Shown piece by piece: positions 45,396-53,658 of a stretch of 64,000 nucleotides of DNA (the first letter of the stretch is position 1; the number at the start of each line of letters is the position of its first letter). Source of the DNA: Chelativorans sp. J32 (GTDB lineage: Bacteria > Pseudomonadota > Alphaproteobacteria > Rhizobiales > Rhizobiaceae); NCBI RefSeq assembly GCF_000518985.1, contig NZ_JAEQ01000015.1, positions 1-64,000 on the forward strand, read 5' to 3'. A program made the translations under genes and the position numbers. Below the pieces are notes generated by a model. The model ran no database searches and was not told the DNA's origin. It was given only the letters and a program-made list of their open reading frames with translations.

Positions 45396-46896
45396 TTGAA
45401 CGGGTTCTGAAGCTCAGCGTCCTCTGAACGGCGTCACGCCAGCCCTGTAATTTAAGTTTCCGCTCCGCTTCGCCCATTGCTGGTTCGAAGCGGCGCTCAA
45501 GCGCCCAGGCCTGTGAAAACTCGCCCATTCCAGGCCACACGCCGGCGCGCGAACCGGCAAGCCATGCCGCTCCGAGCGCGGTCGTTTCGAGAATCGCGGG
45601 ACGGTCGACCGGGGCATTCAGGATGTCCGCTAGGCATTGCATGGTCCAGTCGCTCGCCACCATGCCCCCATCTACACGCAACACAGTCTTTTCATGGCCG
45701 GCGGGCCAATCCCTGCGCATGGCATCGAGCAGGTCGCGCGTCTGGAAAGCGACAGATTCCAACGCGGCGCGGGCGAATTCCGCTGGTCCTGTGTTGCGCG
45801 TCAGGCCAAAAATCGCGCCCCGCGCTTCCGAATCCCAATGGGGAGCGCCCAGTCCGACGAAAGCTGGTACCAGATAGACGTGCTGGAGCGGATCTGATTT
45901 TTCGGCAAGCAGGCCGGAGTCGGCTGCCTTGCCAATGATCTTCAATCCGTCACGGAGCCATTGTACGGCTGCCCCGGCGATGAAGATGGAGCCTTCAAGC
46001 GCATAGGTCGTCCTACCACCGAGCCGATAAGCGATGGTCGACAGGAGCCTGTTCCTGGAACGTACGAGCGTGTCACCCGTGTTCAGCACCGCAAAGCAGC
46101 CCGTTCCATACGTGGATTTCAGCATTCCCGGCTTGAAGCAAGCCTGGCCAAGCGTTGCAGCCTGCTGATCGCCCGCAACGCCGAGTATAGGAATTTCGGC
46201 TCCGAAAATGGATTTTTCGGTGAACCCAAAATCATCGGCGCTGTCTCTTACATCCGCCAATAAGGCACGGGGAACCTGAAGAGCCGAAAGCAGTTCCTCG
46301 TCCCACTCGTTAGTCTCGATATTGTAGAGGAGCGTGCGCGAGGCATTCGTGGCATCGGTGGCGTGAACGCGCCCCGCCGTCAGGCGCCATATCAGGAAAC
46401 TGTCGATTGTCCCTGCAAGCAGCTTGCCTGCCTGAGTTCCGCCCCGCAGGCCAGCCACATTGTCGATCAGCCATTTCAGTTTCGTGCCGGAAAAATAAGG
46501 ATCGAGCAGTAGCCCTGTCTTGGCCGTGAACAGCGGCTCGAGCCCCCCTTCTTTCAACCTTTCGCAAATGGCAGCCGTGCGCCGGTCCTGCCATACAATC
46601 GCATTATGAACCGGCCTTCCCGTCTCCTTGTCCCAAACGACCACAGTCTCGCGCTGATTGGTGATCCCGATAGCAGCCAAATCACGCGCCGCCAGACCGC
46701 TTGAGGCGAGCGCTCGTCGCACGGTGGACAGCACTGTGGTCCAAATATCCTCGGGATCGTGCTCCACCCACCCGGATGCAGGATAATGCTGCGGAAATTC
46801 CTCCTGGCCAATCCCGACCGTGCGCATATTGCGGTCGAAGATGATGGCCCTCGTCGACGTCGTTCCCTGGTCGATCGCCAGAACAAAGCCACTCAT
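45382..46896 (-). CDS. glpK: Glycerol kinase
   Basis: The 504-residue FGGY kinase phosphorylates glycerol to glycerol 3-phosphate. It has the ATP-binding [25 protein letters not shown] (glycerol-contact Arg-Glu), [35 protein letters not shown] and [12 protein letters not shown]. Length is normal. It lies 21 bp downstream of glpD on the same strand, an operon of two genes for aerobic glycerol use. No glpF or glpR is in view. Confidence 0.97.
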   Translation of the reverse strand: MSGFVLAIDQGTTSTRAIIFDRNMRTVGIGQEEFPQHYPASGWVEHDPEDIWTTVLSTVRRALASSGLAARDLAAIGITNQRETVVVWDKETGRPVHNAIVWQDRRTAAICERLKEGGLEPLFTAKTGLLLDPYFSGTKLKWLIDNVAGLRGGTQAGKLLAGTIDSFLIWRLTAGRVHATDATNASRTLLYNIETNEWDEELLSALQVPRALLADVRDSADDFGFTEKSIFGAEIPILGVAGDQQAATLGQACFKPGMLKSTYGTGCFAVLNTGDTLVRSRNRLLSTIAYRLGGRTTYALEGSIFIAGAAVQWLRDGLKIIGKAADSGLLAEKSDPLQHVYLVPAFVGLGAPHWDSEARGAIFGLTRNTGPAEFARAALESVAFQTRDLLDAMRRDWPAGHEKTVLRVDGGMVASDWTMQCLADILNAPVDRPAILETTALGAAWLAGSRAGVWPGMGEFSQAWALERRFEPAMGEAERKLKLQGWRDAVQRTLSFRTRSITDQ

Positions 46897-46917
46897 CCTC
46901 TCCTCCCGCTCCTGATA

Positions 46918-48477
46918 TCAGTTGCTTAGCGTCGCCTGCCGATTGTTATGCGCTCTATCGCGGATGAACGCATCCACGGCCTCGGCCTGCTCCGAGTTCA
47001 GCCGCAGTCCCAGTTTCGTGCGCCGCCAGAGGACATCCTCGCCGGTGCTCGCCCATTCCCGCTCGGCGAGAAAGCGCAGCTCCGCCTCGTAAAGATCCGC
47101 GCCGAAGGAGCGCCCGAGATCCTCCCGATTCGTGGCTTGGCCCAGGAATTTCCGCGCTGCCGTACCGTAAAGCCGCACCAGCCGTTCTGCATGGCCGGGT
47201 TCCAGAAAGGGATAATCGTGGATCAGGCCTGCCACGATCTCACCGAATTCAAGCGGGCCGAAATCCCCTCCCGGCAGCGGCACGTCCGCCGTCCAAGATT
47301 TGCCGTTCTCCCCGATCGCTTCACCCACCAGCGCAAGAGCGGTCTCGGAAAGGCGCCGGAACGTCGTAATCTTACCGCCGAAGACATTGAGCATGGGTGC
47401 GCCCGACGAGTGGTCGATCTTCAGCACATAGTCGCGCGTCGCTTCCTGTGCCTTCGTCGCGCCATCGTCATAAAGCGGCCGGACGCCGGCATAGGTCCAA
47501 ACGATATCCGCTGGTTCGACGGGCTCGGAAAAATACTCCCCGGCCGTCGAGCAGAGATAGGCGATCTCGCGCTGGTCAATCTCGGCCGTGCCCGGATCTC
47601 CGGTGAAATCCTGGTCTGTGGTGCCGATCAAAGTGAACTCGCCTTCATAGGGGATGGCGAAGATGATGCGACCGTCCTTGTTCTGGAAAAAGAAAGCGCG
47701 TGGATCCGCAAACTTCCGTCTGACGACGATATGACTGCCCTTGACCAGGCGAACGTGGTGAGCCGGGCGACTGCCGAGCACATCCGAAATGATCTCGTCC
47801 ACCCACGGGCCGGCGGCGTTTACGAGCATGCGCGCGCGCACCTCGCTCGTCGAGGACTCATCCTGGACCGTGACGACCCAGATGCCTTCCTCTACCCGCG
47901 CTTTCACCACCTTCGTCCGCGTACGGATCTCTGCATTGTGATCCGCTGCATCACGCGCGTTGAGCACTACGAGCCGTGCATCATCCACCCAGCAGTCGGA
48001 ATATTCGAACGCCCTGCTCAAACCGGGTTTGAGCGGCTTGCCCGCCGGATCGCCTCGAAGATCGAGACTTCGAGTTGGGGGCAAAAGCCTCCGGCCGCCG
48101 ATATGGTCATAGACAAAGAGGCCAAGCCTGATGAGCCAAGCCGGCCGAAGCCCCTTCTGCACAGGCAGCACGAAACGCATCGGCCGGATAATGTGCGGCG
48201 CGTTCCGCCACAGCACCTCGCGTTCCCTTAGCGCCTCGCGCACCAGTCGGAACTCGTAATATTCCAGATAGCGCAGGCCGCCATGGATGAGCTTGGTCGA
48301 GGCGGAAGAGGTTCCGCTGCCAAGATCGTCCTTTTCTGCCAGGAAAACCGAATAGCCGCGGCCGGCGGCATCTCTTGCAATGCCGCACCCGTTGATTCCG
48401 CCACCGATTATGAACAGGTCACGGACGACGTCTTCGCGCAAGCTCACCTCCGGAGTTGCCCCTGGACAATCCAGCAT
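46918..48477 (-). CDS. glpD: Aerobic glycerol-3-phosphate dehydrogenase
   Basis: The 519-residue flavoprotein oxidises glycerol 3-phosphate to dihydroxyacetone phosphate and passes electrons to quinone at the inner membrane. Seen are FIIGGGINGCGIARDAAGRG (FAD-binding), SSASTKLIHGGLRYLE, NAAGPWVDEI, SHIVVRRKF, TLIGTTDQDF and YAGVRPLYDD. The ATG at 48477 gives about 15 residues before the FAD motif. It leads glpK. A TGAAC-N10-GTTCA palindrome sits about 42 bp upstream. Confidence 0.96.
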   Translation of the reverse strand: MLDCPGATPEVSLREDVVRDLFIIGGGINGCGIARDAAGRGYSVFLAEKDDLGSGTSSASTKLIHGGLRYLEYYEFRLVREALREREVLWRNAPHIIRPMRFVLPVQKGLRPAWLIRLGLFVYDHIGGRRLLPPTRSLDLRGDPAGKPLKPGLSRAFEYSDCWVDDARLVVLNARDAADHNAEIRTRTKVVKARVEEGIWVVTVQDESSTSEVRARMLVNAAGPWVDEIISDVLGSRPAHHVRLVKGSHIVVRRKFADPRAFFFQNKDGRIIFAIPYEGEFTLIGTTDQDFTGDPGTAEIDQREIAYLCSTAGEYFSEPVEPADIVWTYAGVRPLYDDGATKAQEATRDYVLKIDHSSGAPMLNVFGGKITTFRRLSETALALVGEAIGENGKSWTADVPLPGGDFGPLEFGEIVAGLIHDYPFLEPGHAERLVRLYGTAARKFLGQATNREDLGRSFGADLYEAELRFLAEREWASTGEDVLWRRTKLGLRLNSEQAEAVDAFIRDRAHNNRQATLSN

Positions 48478-48518
48478 AACGTGCGGGACCAGCCGTGACG
48501 ATCATTGTCACATGCTTC

Positions 48519-48538
48519 TGAACAATCCTGCCGGTTCA
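48519..48538. promoter_or_regulatory. Palindrome upstream of glpD (candidate operator)
   Basis: TGAAC (48519-48523) and GTTCA (48534-48538) are separated by 10 bp in the region before glpD. The spacing is one helical turn, suited to a dimeric regulator. No regulator is identified; a chance match is quite possible. Confidence 0.3.
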
Positions 48539-48586
48539 CAACGTATCGAGACCACCTGAGGATCCGCCACAGGTATGGCTCGCGTC

Positions 48587-49717
48587 TTACAGGGCCTGTA
48601 TGTCCCCTCGAGCCCATTCTTCCTGAATTTCACCGGCACGGTCGGTAAATCTGCCTGCCTGGATCGCGTTGCGAATGTCCGCCATCAGGTTTTGGTAATA
48701 CCAGAGATTGTTCCAGGTGAGCAGCATACCGGCAAGCGACTCGCCCGACTTGACCAGGTGGTGCAGATAAGCACGGGAATAGTCGCGCGCCGCAGGACAG
48801 TCGCTCTCCTCATCCAAAGGGCGCGGGTCTTCCGCGTGGCGCGCGTTCTTCAGGTTGATCTTGCCCCGCCGCGTGAATGCAAGTCCGTGGCGCCCGGCTC
48901 GCGTGGGCATGACGCAATCGAACATATCTATTCCCCGCGCCACCGACTTCAGGATGTCATCGGGTGTGCCGACGCCCATCAGATAGCGGGGCTTATTGTC
49001 GGGAAGCGCCGGGCAGGTCGCCTCCAGGATTTCGAGCATCACCTCCTGAGGCTCACCGACCGCCAAGCCGCCAACCGCATAACCCTTGAGGTTCATGGCT
49101 GCGAGCGCTTCCGCCGAACGCAGGCGCATCCCGATATTGTCGCCGCCCTGGACGATGCCGAACATCGCCTTGCCGGGCTGATCGCCGAAGGCGGTCTTGC
49201 ATCGCTCTGCCCAGCGCAGTGAACGCTCCATAGCCCGCTCGATCTCCGTCTCCGCAGCGGGTAGACCGACCAATTCGTCGAGCTGCATCTGGATGTCGGA
49301 ATCCAACAGACCCTGGATTTCGATCGAACGTTCCGGGGACATCTCGTGCACCACGCCATCGACATGAGAGCGGAAGGTGACGCCCTCCTCCCTCACCTTC
49401 CGAAGTGCCGCGAGCGACATTACCTGAAATCCGCCGGAGTCGGTGAGGATGGGGTAAGGCCAGCGGGCGAATTCATGCAGGCCGCCCAGCCGTGCGACCC
49501 GCTCCGCGCCGGGCCGCAGCATCAGGTGATAGGTGTTGCCCAGGATGATATCCGATCCCAGCGCACGCACCTGCTCCATATACATGGCCTTCACGGAACC
49601 TGCGGTGCCGACGGGCATGAAAGCGGGCGTGCGAATGGTGCCGCGCGGCATCGAGATTTCGCCGCGACGTGCGGCTCCGTCCGTAGCGAGCACGCGGAAT
49701 GTGAAACTATGGCTCAC
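48587..49717 (-). CDS. tgt: Queuine tRNA-ribosyltransferase
   Basis: The 376-residue enzyme exchanges guanine 34 for preQ1 in certain tRNAs. Motifs: [34 protein letters not shown] (catalytic Asp), [29 protein letters not shown] and [12 protein letters not shown]. In the usual zinc site (CxCxxC with a later His) this protein has [16 protein letters not shown], so two of the three Cys are Ser and Ala. Its ATG overlaps the queA stop (ATGA). The queA-tgt pair is transcribed after the two cyclophilin genes' opposite neighbours, downstream of coaD on the same strand. Confidence 0.95.
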   Translation of the reverse strand: MSHSFTFRVLATDGAARRGEISMPRGTIRTPAFMPVGTAGSVKAMYMEQVRALGSDIILGNTYHLMLRPGAERVARLGGLHEFARWPYPILTDSGGFQVMSLAALRKVREEGVTFRSHVDGVVHEMSPERSIEIQGLLDSDIQMQLDELVGLPAAETEIERAMERSLRWAERCKTAFGDQPGKAMFGIVQGGDNIGMRLRSAEALAAMNLKGYAVGGLAVGEPQEVMLEILEATCPALPDNKPRYLMGVGTPDDILKSVARGIDMFDCVMPTRAGRHGLAFTRRGKINLKNARHAEDPRPLDEESDCPAARDYSRAYLHHLVKSGESLAGMLLTWNNLWYYQNLMADIRNAIQAGRFTDRAGEIQEEWARGDIQAL

Positions 49718-50790
49718 GTCTGTTCCCTGAAAAGCAGGCTGGAATCGCCGTAGGAGTAGAAGCGATATTCCCGCTCGATCGCGTGGTGATAGGCTACCTG
49801 CATTGTCTCAAGTCCGCTGAAGGCGGATACCAACATGAACAGGGTCGAACGCGGCAGGTGGAAATTGGTCATGAGGATGTCGACCATCCGGAACCGATAG
49901 CCAGGGGTGATGAAGATATTCGTCTCGCCTGACCATGGTTTGAGAATCCCGGACGGGTCCGCCGCGCTTTCCAGCAGCCGCAGAGAGGTGGTGCCGACGG
50001 ACACAATGCGGCCGCCGCGCGCACGCACAGCATTCAAGGCACCCGCCGTCTTTTCGTCCACCTCGCCCCATTCGGCGTGCATCTTGTGTGCTTCGGTATC
50101 CTCTGCCTTTACGGGCAGGAATGTACCGGCACCGACATGCAGCGTCACGAAGTACCGCTCAATCCCAGCTGCATCGAGTGCCGCAAACAAATCCGGCGTG
50201 AAGTGGAGACCGGCCGTGGGAGCGGCGACGGCGCCTTCTTCCCGGGCATAGATGGTCTGGTAATCGCGCCGGTCCTGCTCGTCATCGGGGCGCTTGGAAG
50301 CGATATAGGGCGGCAAGGGAATGTGACCCGCTGCCGCTATGGCTTCATCCAGAACAGGGCCGGAGAAATCGAAGACGAGAAGCGCCTCGCCACCTTCGCC
50401 CTTTTCGGCGACCGTCGCCTCCAACGTGCCGAGGAAACAGCTCTCGCCGTCATGTCCGAACTGGATACGATCCCCGACGGAGACGCGCTTTGCCGGCTTC
50501 AAGAATGCCTTCCACCGGTCTGCGCCGGTGCGCATGTGCAGGGTCGCTTCGATATGCGCAACCGCTTCGCCTCGCCGGCGGATTCCGGACAGCCTTGCCG
50601 GGATGACCTTCGTGTCGTTGAAGACAAGGGCATCACCGGCGCGCAAGAGAGAAGGCAGATCGCGAACGATACGATCCTCCAGCCGCTCCCCCGGTCTGAC
50701 GACCAGCAGGCGTGCCGAATCGCGCGGGCTCGCCGGCCTCAGCGCGATCCGGTCTTCCGGAAGATCGAAATCAAAGAGATCGACACGCAT
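49714..50790 (-). CDS. queA: S-adenosylmethionine:tRNA ribosyltransferase-isomerase
   Basis: The 358-residue enzyme adds the epoxycyclopentanediol part of queuosine from SAM. It starts [20 protein letters not shown] with DSARLLV, has [49 protein letters not shown] and [19 protein letters not shown], all family signatures. It overlaps tgt by 4 bp and lies 32 bp after the cytoplasmic cyclophilin. Functional link: both act on queuosine at tRNA position 34. Confidence 0.97.
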   Translation of the reverse strand: MRVDLFDFDLPEDRIALRPASPRDSARLLVVRPGERLEDRIVRDLPSLLRAGDALVFNDTKVIPARLSGIRRRGEAVAHIEATLHMRTGADRWKAFLKPAKRVSVGDRIQFGHDGESCFLGTLEATVAEKGEGGEALLVFDFSGPVLDEAIAAAGHIPLPPYIASKRPDDEQDRRDYQTIYAREEGAVAAPTAGLHFTPDLFAALDAAGIERYFVTLHVGAGTFLPVKAEDTEAHKMHAEWGEVDEKTAGALNAVRARGGRIVSVGTTSLRLLESAADPSGILKPWSGETNIFITPGYRFRMVDILMTNFHLPRSTLFMLVSAFSGLETMQVAYHHAIEREYRFYSYGDSSLLFREQT

Positions 50791-50822
50791 GGCGCGCGCG
50801 TGGCGGAATCATTGTGAGCTCG

Positions 50823-51299
50823 TTACGCCAGATCCGCTGCCACGCGCATGGAAACGATGGAGTCGGGATCGCGCACCGGCTCGCCGCGCTTGATCTTGTC
50901 GACATTCTCCATGCCTTCGATCACCTGGCCCCAAACCGAATATTGCTTGTTCAGCCAAGGAGCCTCTTCGAAGCAGATGAAGAACTGCGAGTTGGCGGAA
51001 TTCGGGTTCTGAGAGCGGGCCATGGAACACGTGCCGCGCACATGCGGCAGGTTCGAGAACTCGGCCTTGAGATCCGGTTTCTCGGATCCCCCCATACCCG
51101 TTCCCGTCGGGTCGCCGGTCTGGGCCATGAACCCGTCAATCACGCGGTGAAAGACAATACCGTCGTAAAAGCCCTCACGCGCGAGCTCCTTGATACGTGC
51201 GACATGCGCCGGCGCAGCATCCGGAAACAACTGGATTACGACATTTCCTTTGGTCGTCTCCATGACGATCGCGTTTTCCGGGTCTTTTATATCAGCCAT
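50823..51299 (-). CDS. Cytoplasmic peptidyl-prolyl cis-trans isomerase, cyclophilin type
   Basis: The 158-residue protein has no signal peptide and starts with a short acidic lead. Cyclophilin motifs: FYDGIVFHRVIDGFMAQTGD (catalytic Arg region), SMARSQNPNSANSQFFICF and WGQVIEGMENVDKI. It catalyses prolyl isomerisation in the cytoplasm. It is the downstream member of a tandem pair, 27 bp after the exported paralogue. Confidence 0.95.
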   Translation of the reverse strand: MADIKDPENAIVMETTKGNVVIQLFPDAAPAHVARIKELAREGFYDGIVFHRVIDGFMAQTGDPTGTGMGGSEKPDLKAEFSNLPHVRGTCSMARSQNPNSANSQFFICFEEAPWLNKQYSVWGQVIEGMENVDKIKRGEPVRDPDSIVSMRVAADLA

Positions 51300-51326
51300 G
51301 AGAGACGCCTCTTCCTTGTCGTTTTG

Positions 51327-51911
51327 TTACTGATCCGCGGCGATCCGTACGCTCAGCATGCGGTCCGGGTTCTGGACCAGGCCGTTTGCTGACGGATCGC
51401 CCTTTTTGATGTTGTCCACGAGTTCCATGCCGGATTCCACCTGGCCTACCACCGTGTAGGCTCCATTGAGATGGGATGCCGGTGCGAACATGATGAAGAA
51501 CTGCGAGTTGGCAGAATTTGGATCTTGCGAACGCGCCATGCCGAGCGTGCCGCGATCGAAAGCCGTGCTCGTGAACTCGGCCGGCAAATCCGGCAGATCG
51601 GAACCACCGGTCCCAACGAGCTGTGCATTATAGCCGTCTTCCATATCGCCATACTGAACGTCGCCGGTCTGAGCCATGAAGCCCTCGATCACGCGGTGGA
51701 AGGCTACATTGTCATAGGCCTTCTCCCGTACGAGCTTCTTGATCTGCTCGACATGCTTGGGCGCGAGATCAGGCCTCAGCGCGACCACGACCTCACCATC
51801 CTTTAGCTTGATGATCATGGTGTCTTCGGGGTCCGCCGCGAGTGCGGCTCCTGCGCTGAGGGCCAGGCTTGCGGCAACGCACAAAGGTGCAAGACGAGAA
51901 AAAAGGCGCAT
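51327..51911 (-). CDS. Exported peptidyl-prolyl cis-trans isomerase, cyclophilin type
   Basis: The 194-residue protein has a signal peptide (MRLFSRLAPLCVAASLALSA, cleavage near GAALAA-DPE) and a complete cyclophilin domain: YDNVAFHRVIEGFMAQTGDV, MARSQDPNSANSQFFIMF and VVGQVESGMELVD. It should act in the periplasm. It is a paralogue of the next gene downstream and lies 16 bp after coaD. The pair suggests a tandem duplication followed by different targeting. Confidence 0.95.
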   Translation of the reverse strand: MRLFSRLAPLCVAASLALSAGAALAADPEDTMIIKLKDGEVVVALRPDLAPKHVEQIKKLVREKAYDNVAFHRVIEGFMAQTGDVQYGDMEDGYNAQLVGTGGSDLPDLPAEFTSTAFDRGTLGMARSQDPNSANSQFFIMFAPASHLNGAYTVVGQVESGMELVDNIKKGDPSANGLVQNPDRMLSVRIAADQ

Positions 51912-51927
51912 GCAATATTTCTCCCGA

Positions 51928-52428
51928 TTAAGCTGAGAATTTGTTCTTCAAGGCTTCGGCTACTACGGCCGGTACAAAGGGCGAGACATCCCCATCCATT
52001 GACGCTATCTGCCGTACGAGCGTGGCAGTAATGGTACGCACCGAGGGACTCGCCGGCAGGAACACGGTTTGCAGATCCGGCGCCATGGTCTCGTTCATGC
52101 CGGCCATCTGCATTTCGTAGTCGAGGTCGGTGCCGTCCCGCAGGCCACGAATCATGATCGAGGCACGGTGCGTGCGCGCAGCATCGATCACGAGATTGGC
52201 GAAGGAAACCACTTTGATGCGTTCGGCCTTCATGCCCAGCTCGTCGGCTGCCGCGCGCTGGATCAATGACACCCGCTCCTCGTAGGAGAACAAGGGTTTC
52301 TTGCCGGGATGAATGCCGATGCCGATGACAACGCTGTCGGCAAGGTTCAGTGCCCCCTTGAGCACGTCGAGGTGACCATTGGTCAGCGGATCGAAGGAGC
52401 CGGCATAAAAGGCAATTCGCTCAGTCAT
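51928..52428 (-). CDS. coaD: Phosphopantetheine adenylyltransferase
   Basis: The 166-residue enzyme makes dephospho-CoA from 4'-phosphopantetheine and ATP. Seen: [18 protein letters not shown] (nucleotidyltransferase T/HxGH motif), [39 protein letters not shown] and [20 protein letters not shown]. Length as usual. It leads the cyclophilin, queA and tgt genes, all on the minus strand. Confidence 0.97.
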   Translation of the reverse strand: MTERIAFYAGSFDPLTNGHLDVLKGALNLADSVVIGIGIHPGKKPLFSYEERVSLIQRAAADELGMKAERIKVVSFANLVIDAARTHRASIMIRGLRDGTDLDYEMQMAGMNETMAPDLQTVFLPASPSVRTITATLVRQIASMDGDVSPFVPAVVAEALKNKFSA

Positions 52429-52467
52429 GGCCGCTTCTAACGCTCCTCTCCAGGGAAGGCAATTCGT

Positions 52468-53085
52468 TTACAACCGCCGCGTCAGGGCGAGCCAAAGACC
52501 ACCGCCAATCAGGCAGGTGCCGGAGATCCGCTCCAGAAGCATCACCCGCGCCCTCGTGAGCTTCGCCCCTGCCCCGCCCGCGGCAATTGCGTAAAGTGAA
52601 TCGGAGACAGCGGCAGTGAACATGAAGATCCCTCCCAAAAGCAGGGTCTGCCACGCGGTGTTCTGCGCAGGATTGATGAATTGCGGGATAAACGCACCGA
52701 AAAAGAAAAGCGTCTTCGGATTTGACCAGAAGACGGCGAAACCCTGCAGCACCAGCGAGCCGACTGGGCGCCGAGGCACTTCTGCCACGCCCAGCGAGCC
52801 ATGGGAGCGCCACATGCGAATGCCGATCCAGATAAGATAGGCGGCACCGACCAGCCGGACGATCTCGAACACGTTTCCCATGCCCGCCACTACAGCCTGG
52901 AGACCAAACGCCAGGACAACGATCATCGAGGCCAGGCCGATCTGGGTCCCCACGACGTTGAGCAGTCCGGCACGCGTGCCGTGCCGCATCGAGTTCGCAA
53001 TGATGATCGTCACCGTCGGGCCCGGTACGATGATGATCGCGACGCAGGCAAGCGTATAGGAAATCAGCGCGGCGATGTCGGGCAT
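52468..53085 (-). CDS. LysE/RhtB family amino-acid exporter
   Basis: The 205-residue protein has about six membrane helices and the family start: AALISYTLACVAIIIVPGPT (PGP motif near residue 25), MRHGTRAGLLNVVGTQIG and AAYLIWIGIRMWRSHG. Then WSNPKTLFFFGAFIPQFI. Members export amino acids or related compounds; the substrate is not predictable. The ATG at 53085 follows AGGAAACGG; six codons upstream are possible but less likely. Confidence 0.92.
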   Translation of the reverse strand: MPDIAALISYTLACVAIIIVPGPTVTIIIANSMRHGTRAGLLNVVGTQIGLASMIVVLAFGLQAVVAGMGNVFEIVRLVGAAYLIWIGIRMWRSHGSLGVAEVPRRPVGSLVLQGFAVFWSNPKTLFFFGAFIPQFINPAQNTAWQTLLLGGIFMFTAAVSDSLYAIAAGGAGAKLTRARVMLLERISGTCLIGGGLWLALTRRL

Positions 53086-53103
53086 GTCCGTTTCCTGCGG
53101 CAA

Positions 53104-53416
53104 ACGCTACAGCAAAGACATACGTGTCTGCCCTTGGCAAGCGAACAACAGCGATAACCACGGGCTCCTCAACAGGCTGCGCCCGGGCGGGTTTCTTCTG
53201 ATGGTGGCGGCAGAGGGAATGCGTCAGATTACTCAAGCCCGCATCCTGCCTCGGAAGTCAGGCCGATCTCCCAGCCGACTATGGTAGATTGCTTTGTGAA
53301 TATCCGCTGAACGTTTTCTTCAGGGCTGGTTCGTATGGAATCGGCCACATGAGGGGCGTCTAAGACGGTGAACCAAACGGCCGTCTCATCGTTAACACTG
53401 CCAAGGAGGCAGTTCG
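53104..53416. other. Intergenic region before the small membrane gene
   Basis: These 313 bp carry no supportable longer gene. A short hairpin AGACGG/CCGTCT (53362-53367 and 53380-53385) lies near the right end, just before the small gene's ribosome site. Confidence 0.5.
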
Positions 53417-53551
53417 ATGCTGATATTTACGCTCGCAGCCGCCATGACGGTAGCCATGCTCATCGCCACCGGTCTTGGCCTTCATCAGGAAGCCCAGCGC
53501 GTGAGGCTGGAAAACCGGGTGCAGAGAAACCGCTATCCGTTCCAGCGATAG
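53417..53551 (+). CDS. Small membrane protein, 44 residues
   Basis: ATG at 53417 is preceded by a strong ribosome site AAGGAGG (53403-53409). The product is one hydrophobic helix (MLIFTLAAAMTVAMLIATGL) followed by a basic, polar tail (HQEAQRVRLENRVQRNRYPF). It looks like a single-pass inner membrane protein. I recognise no family. It ends 108 bp from gyrA, which converges on it. Confidence 0.65.
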   Translation: MLIFTLAAAMTVAMLIATGLGLHQEAQRVRLENRVQRNRYPFQR

Positions 53552-53658
53552 CGGTTCTACGGCATTCGCTCGTAATCGGATGGGTTTCGGAGAGCACCAC
53601 GGGTGGGACACGTGCCGCGCCCTTAGATTCAAGGCGCGCAGGGCTGAAGGGAGTGGCG

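Noticed and set aside
46948-48231. Long plus-strand frame opposite glpD
   Set aside because: It is an antisense shadow; the minus strand encodes all GlpD motifs.
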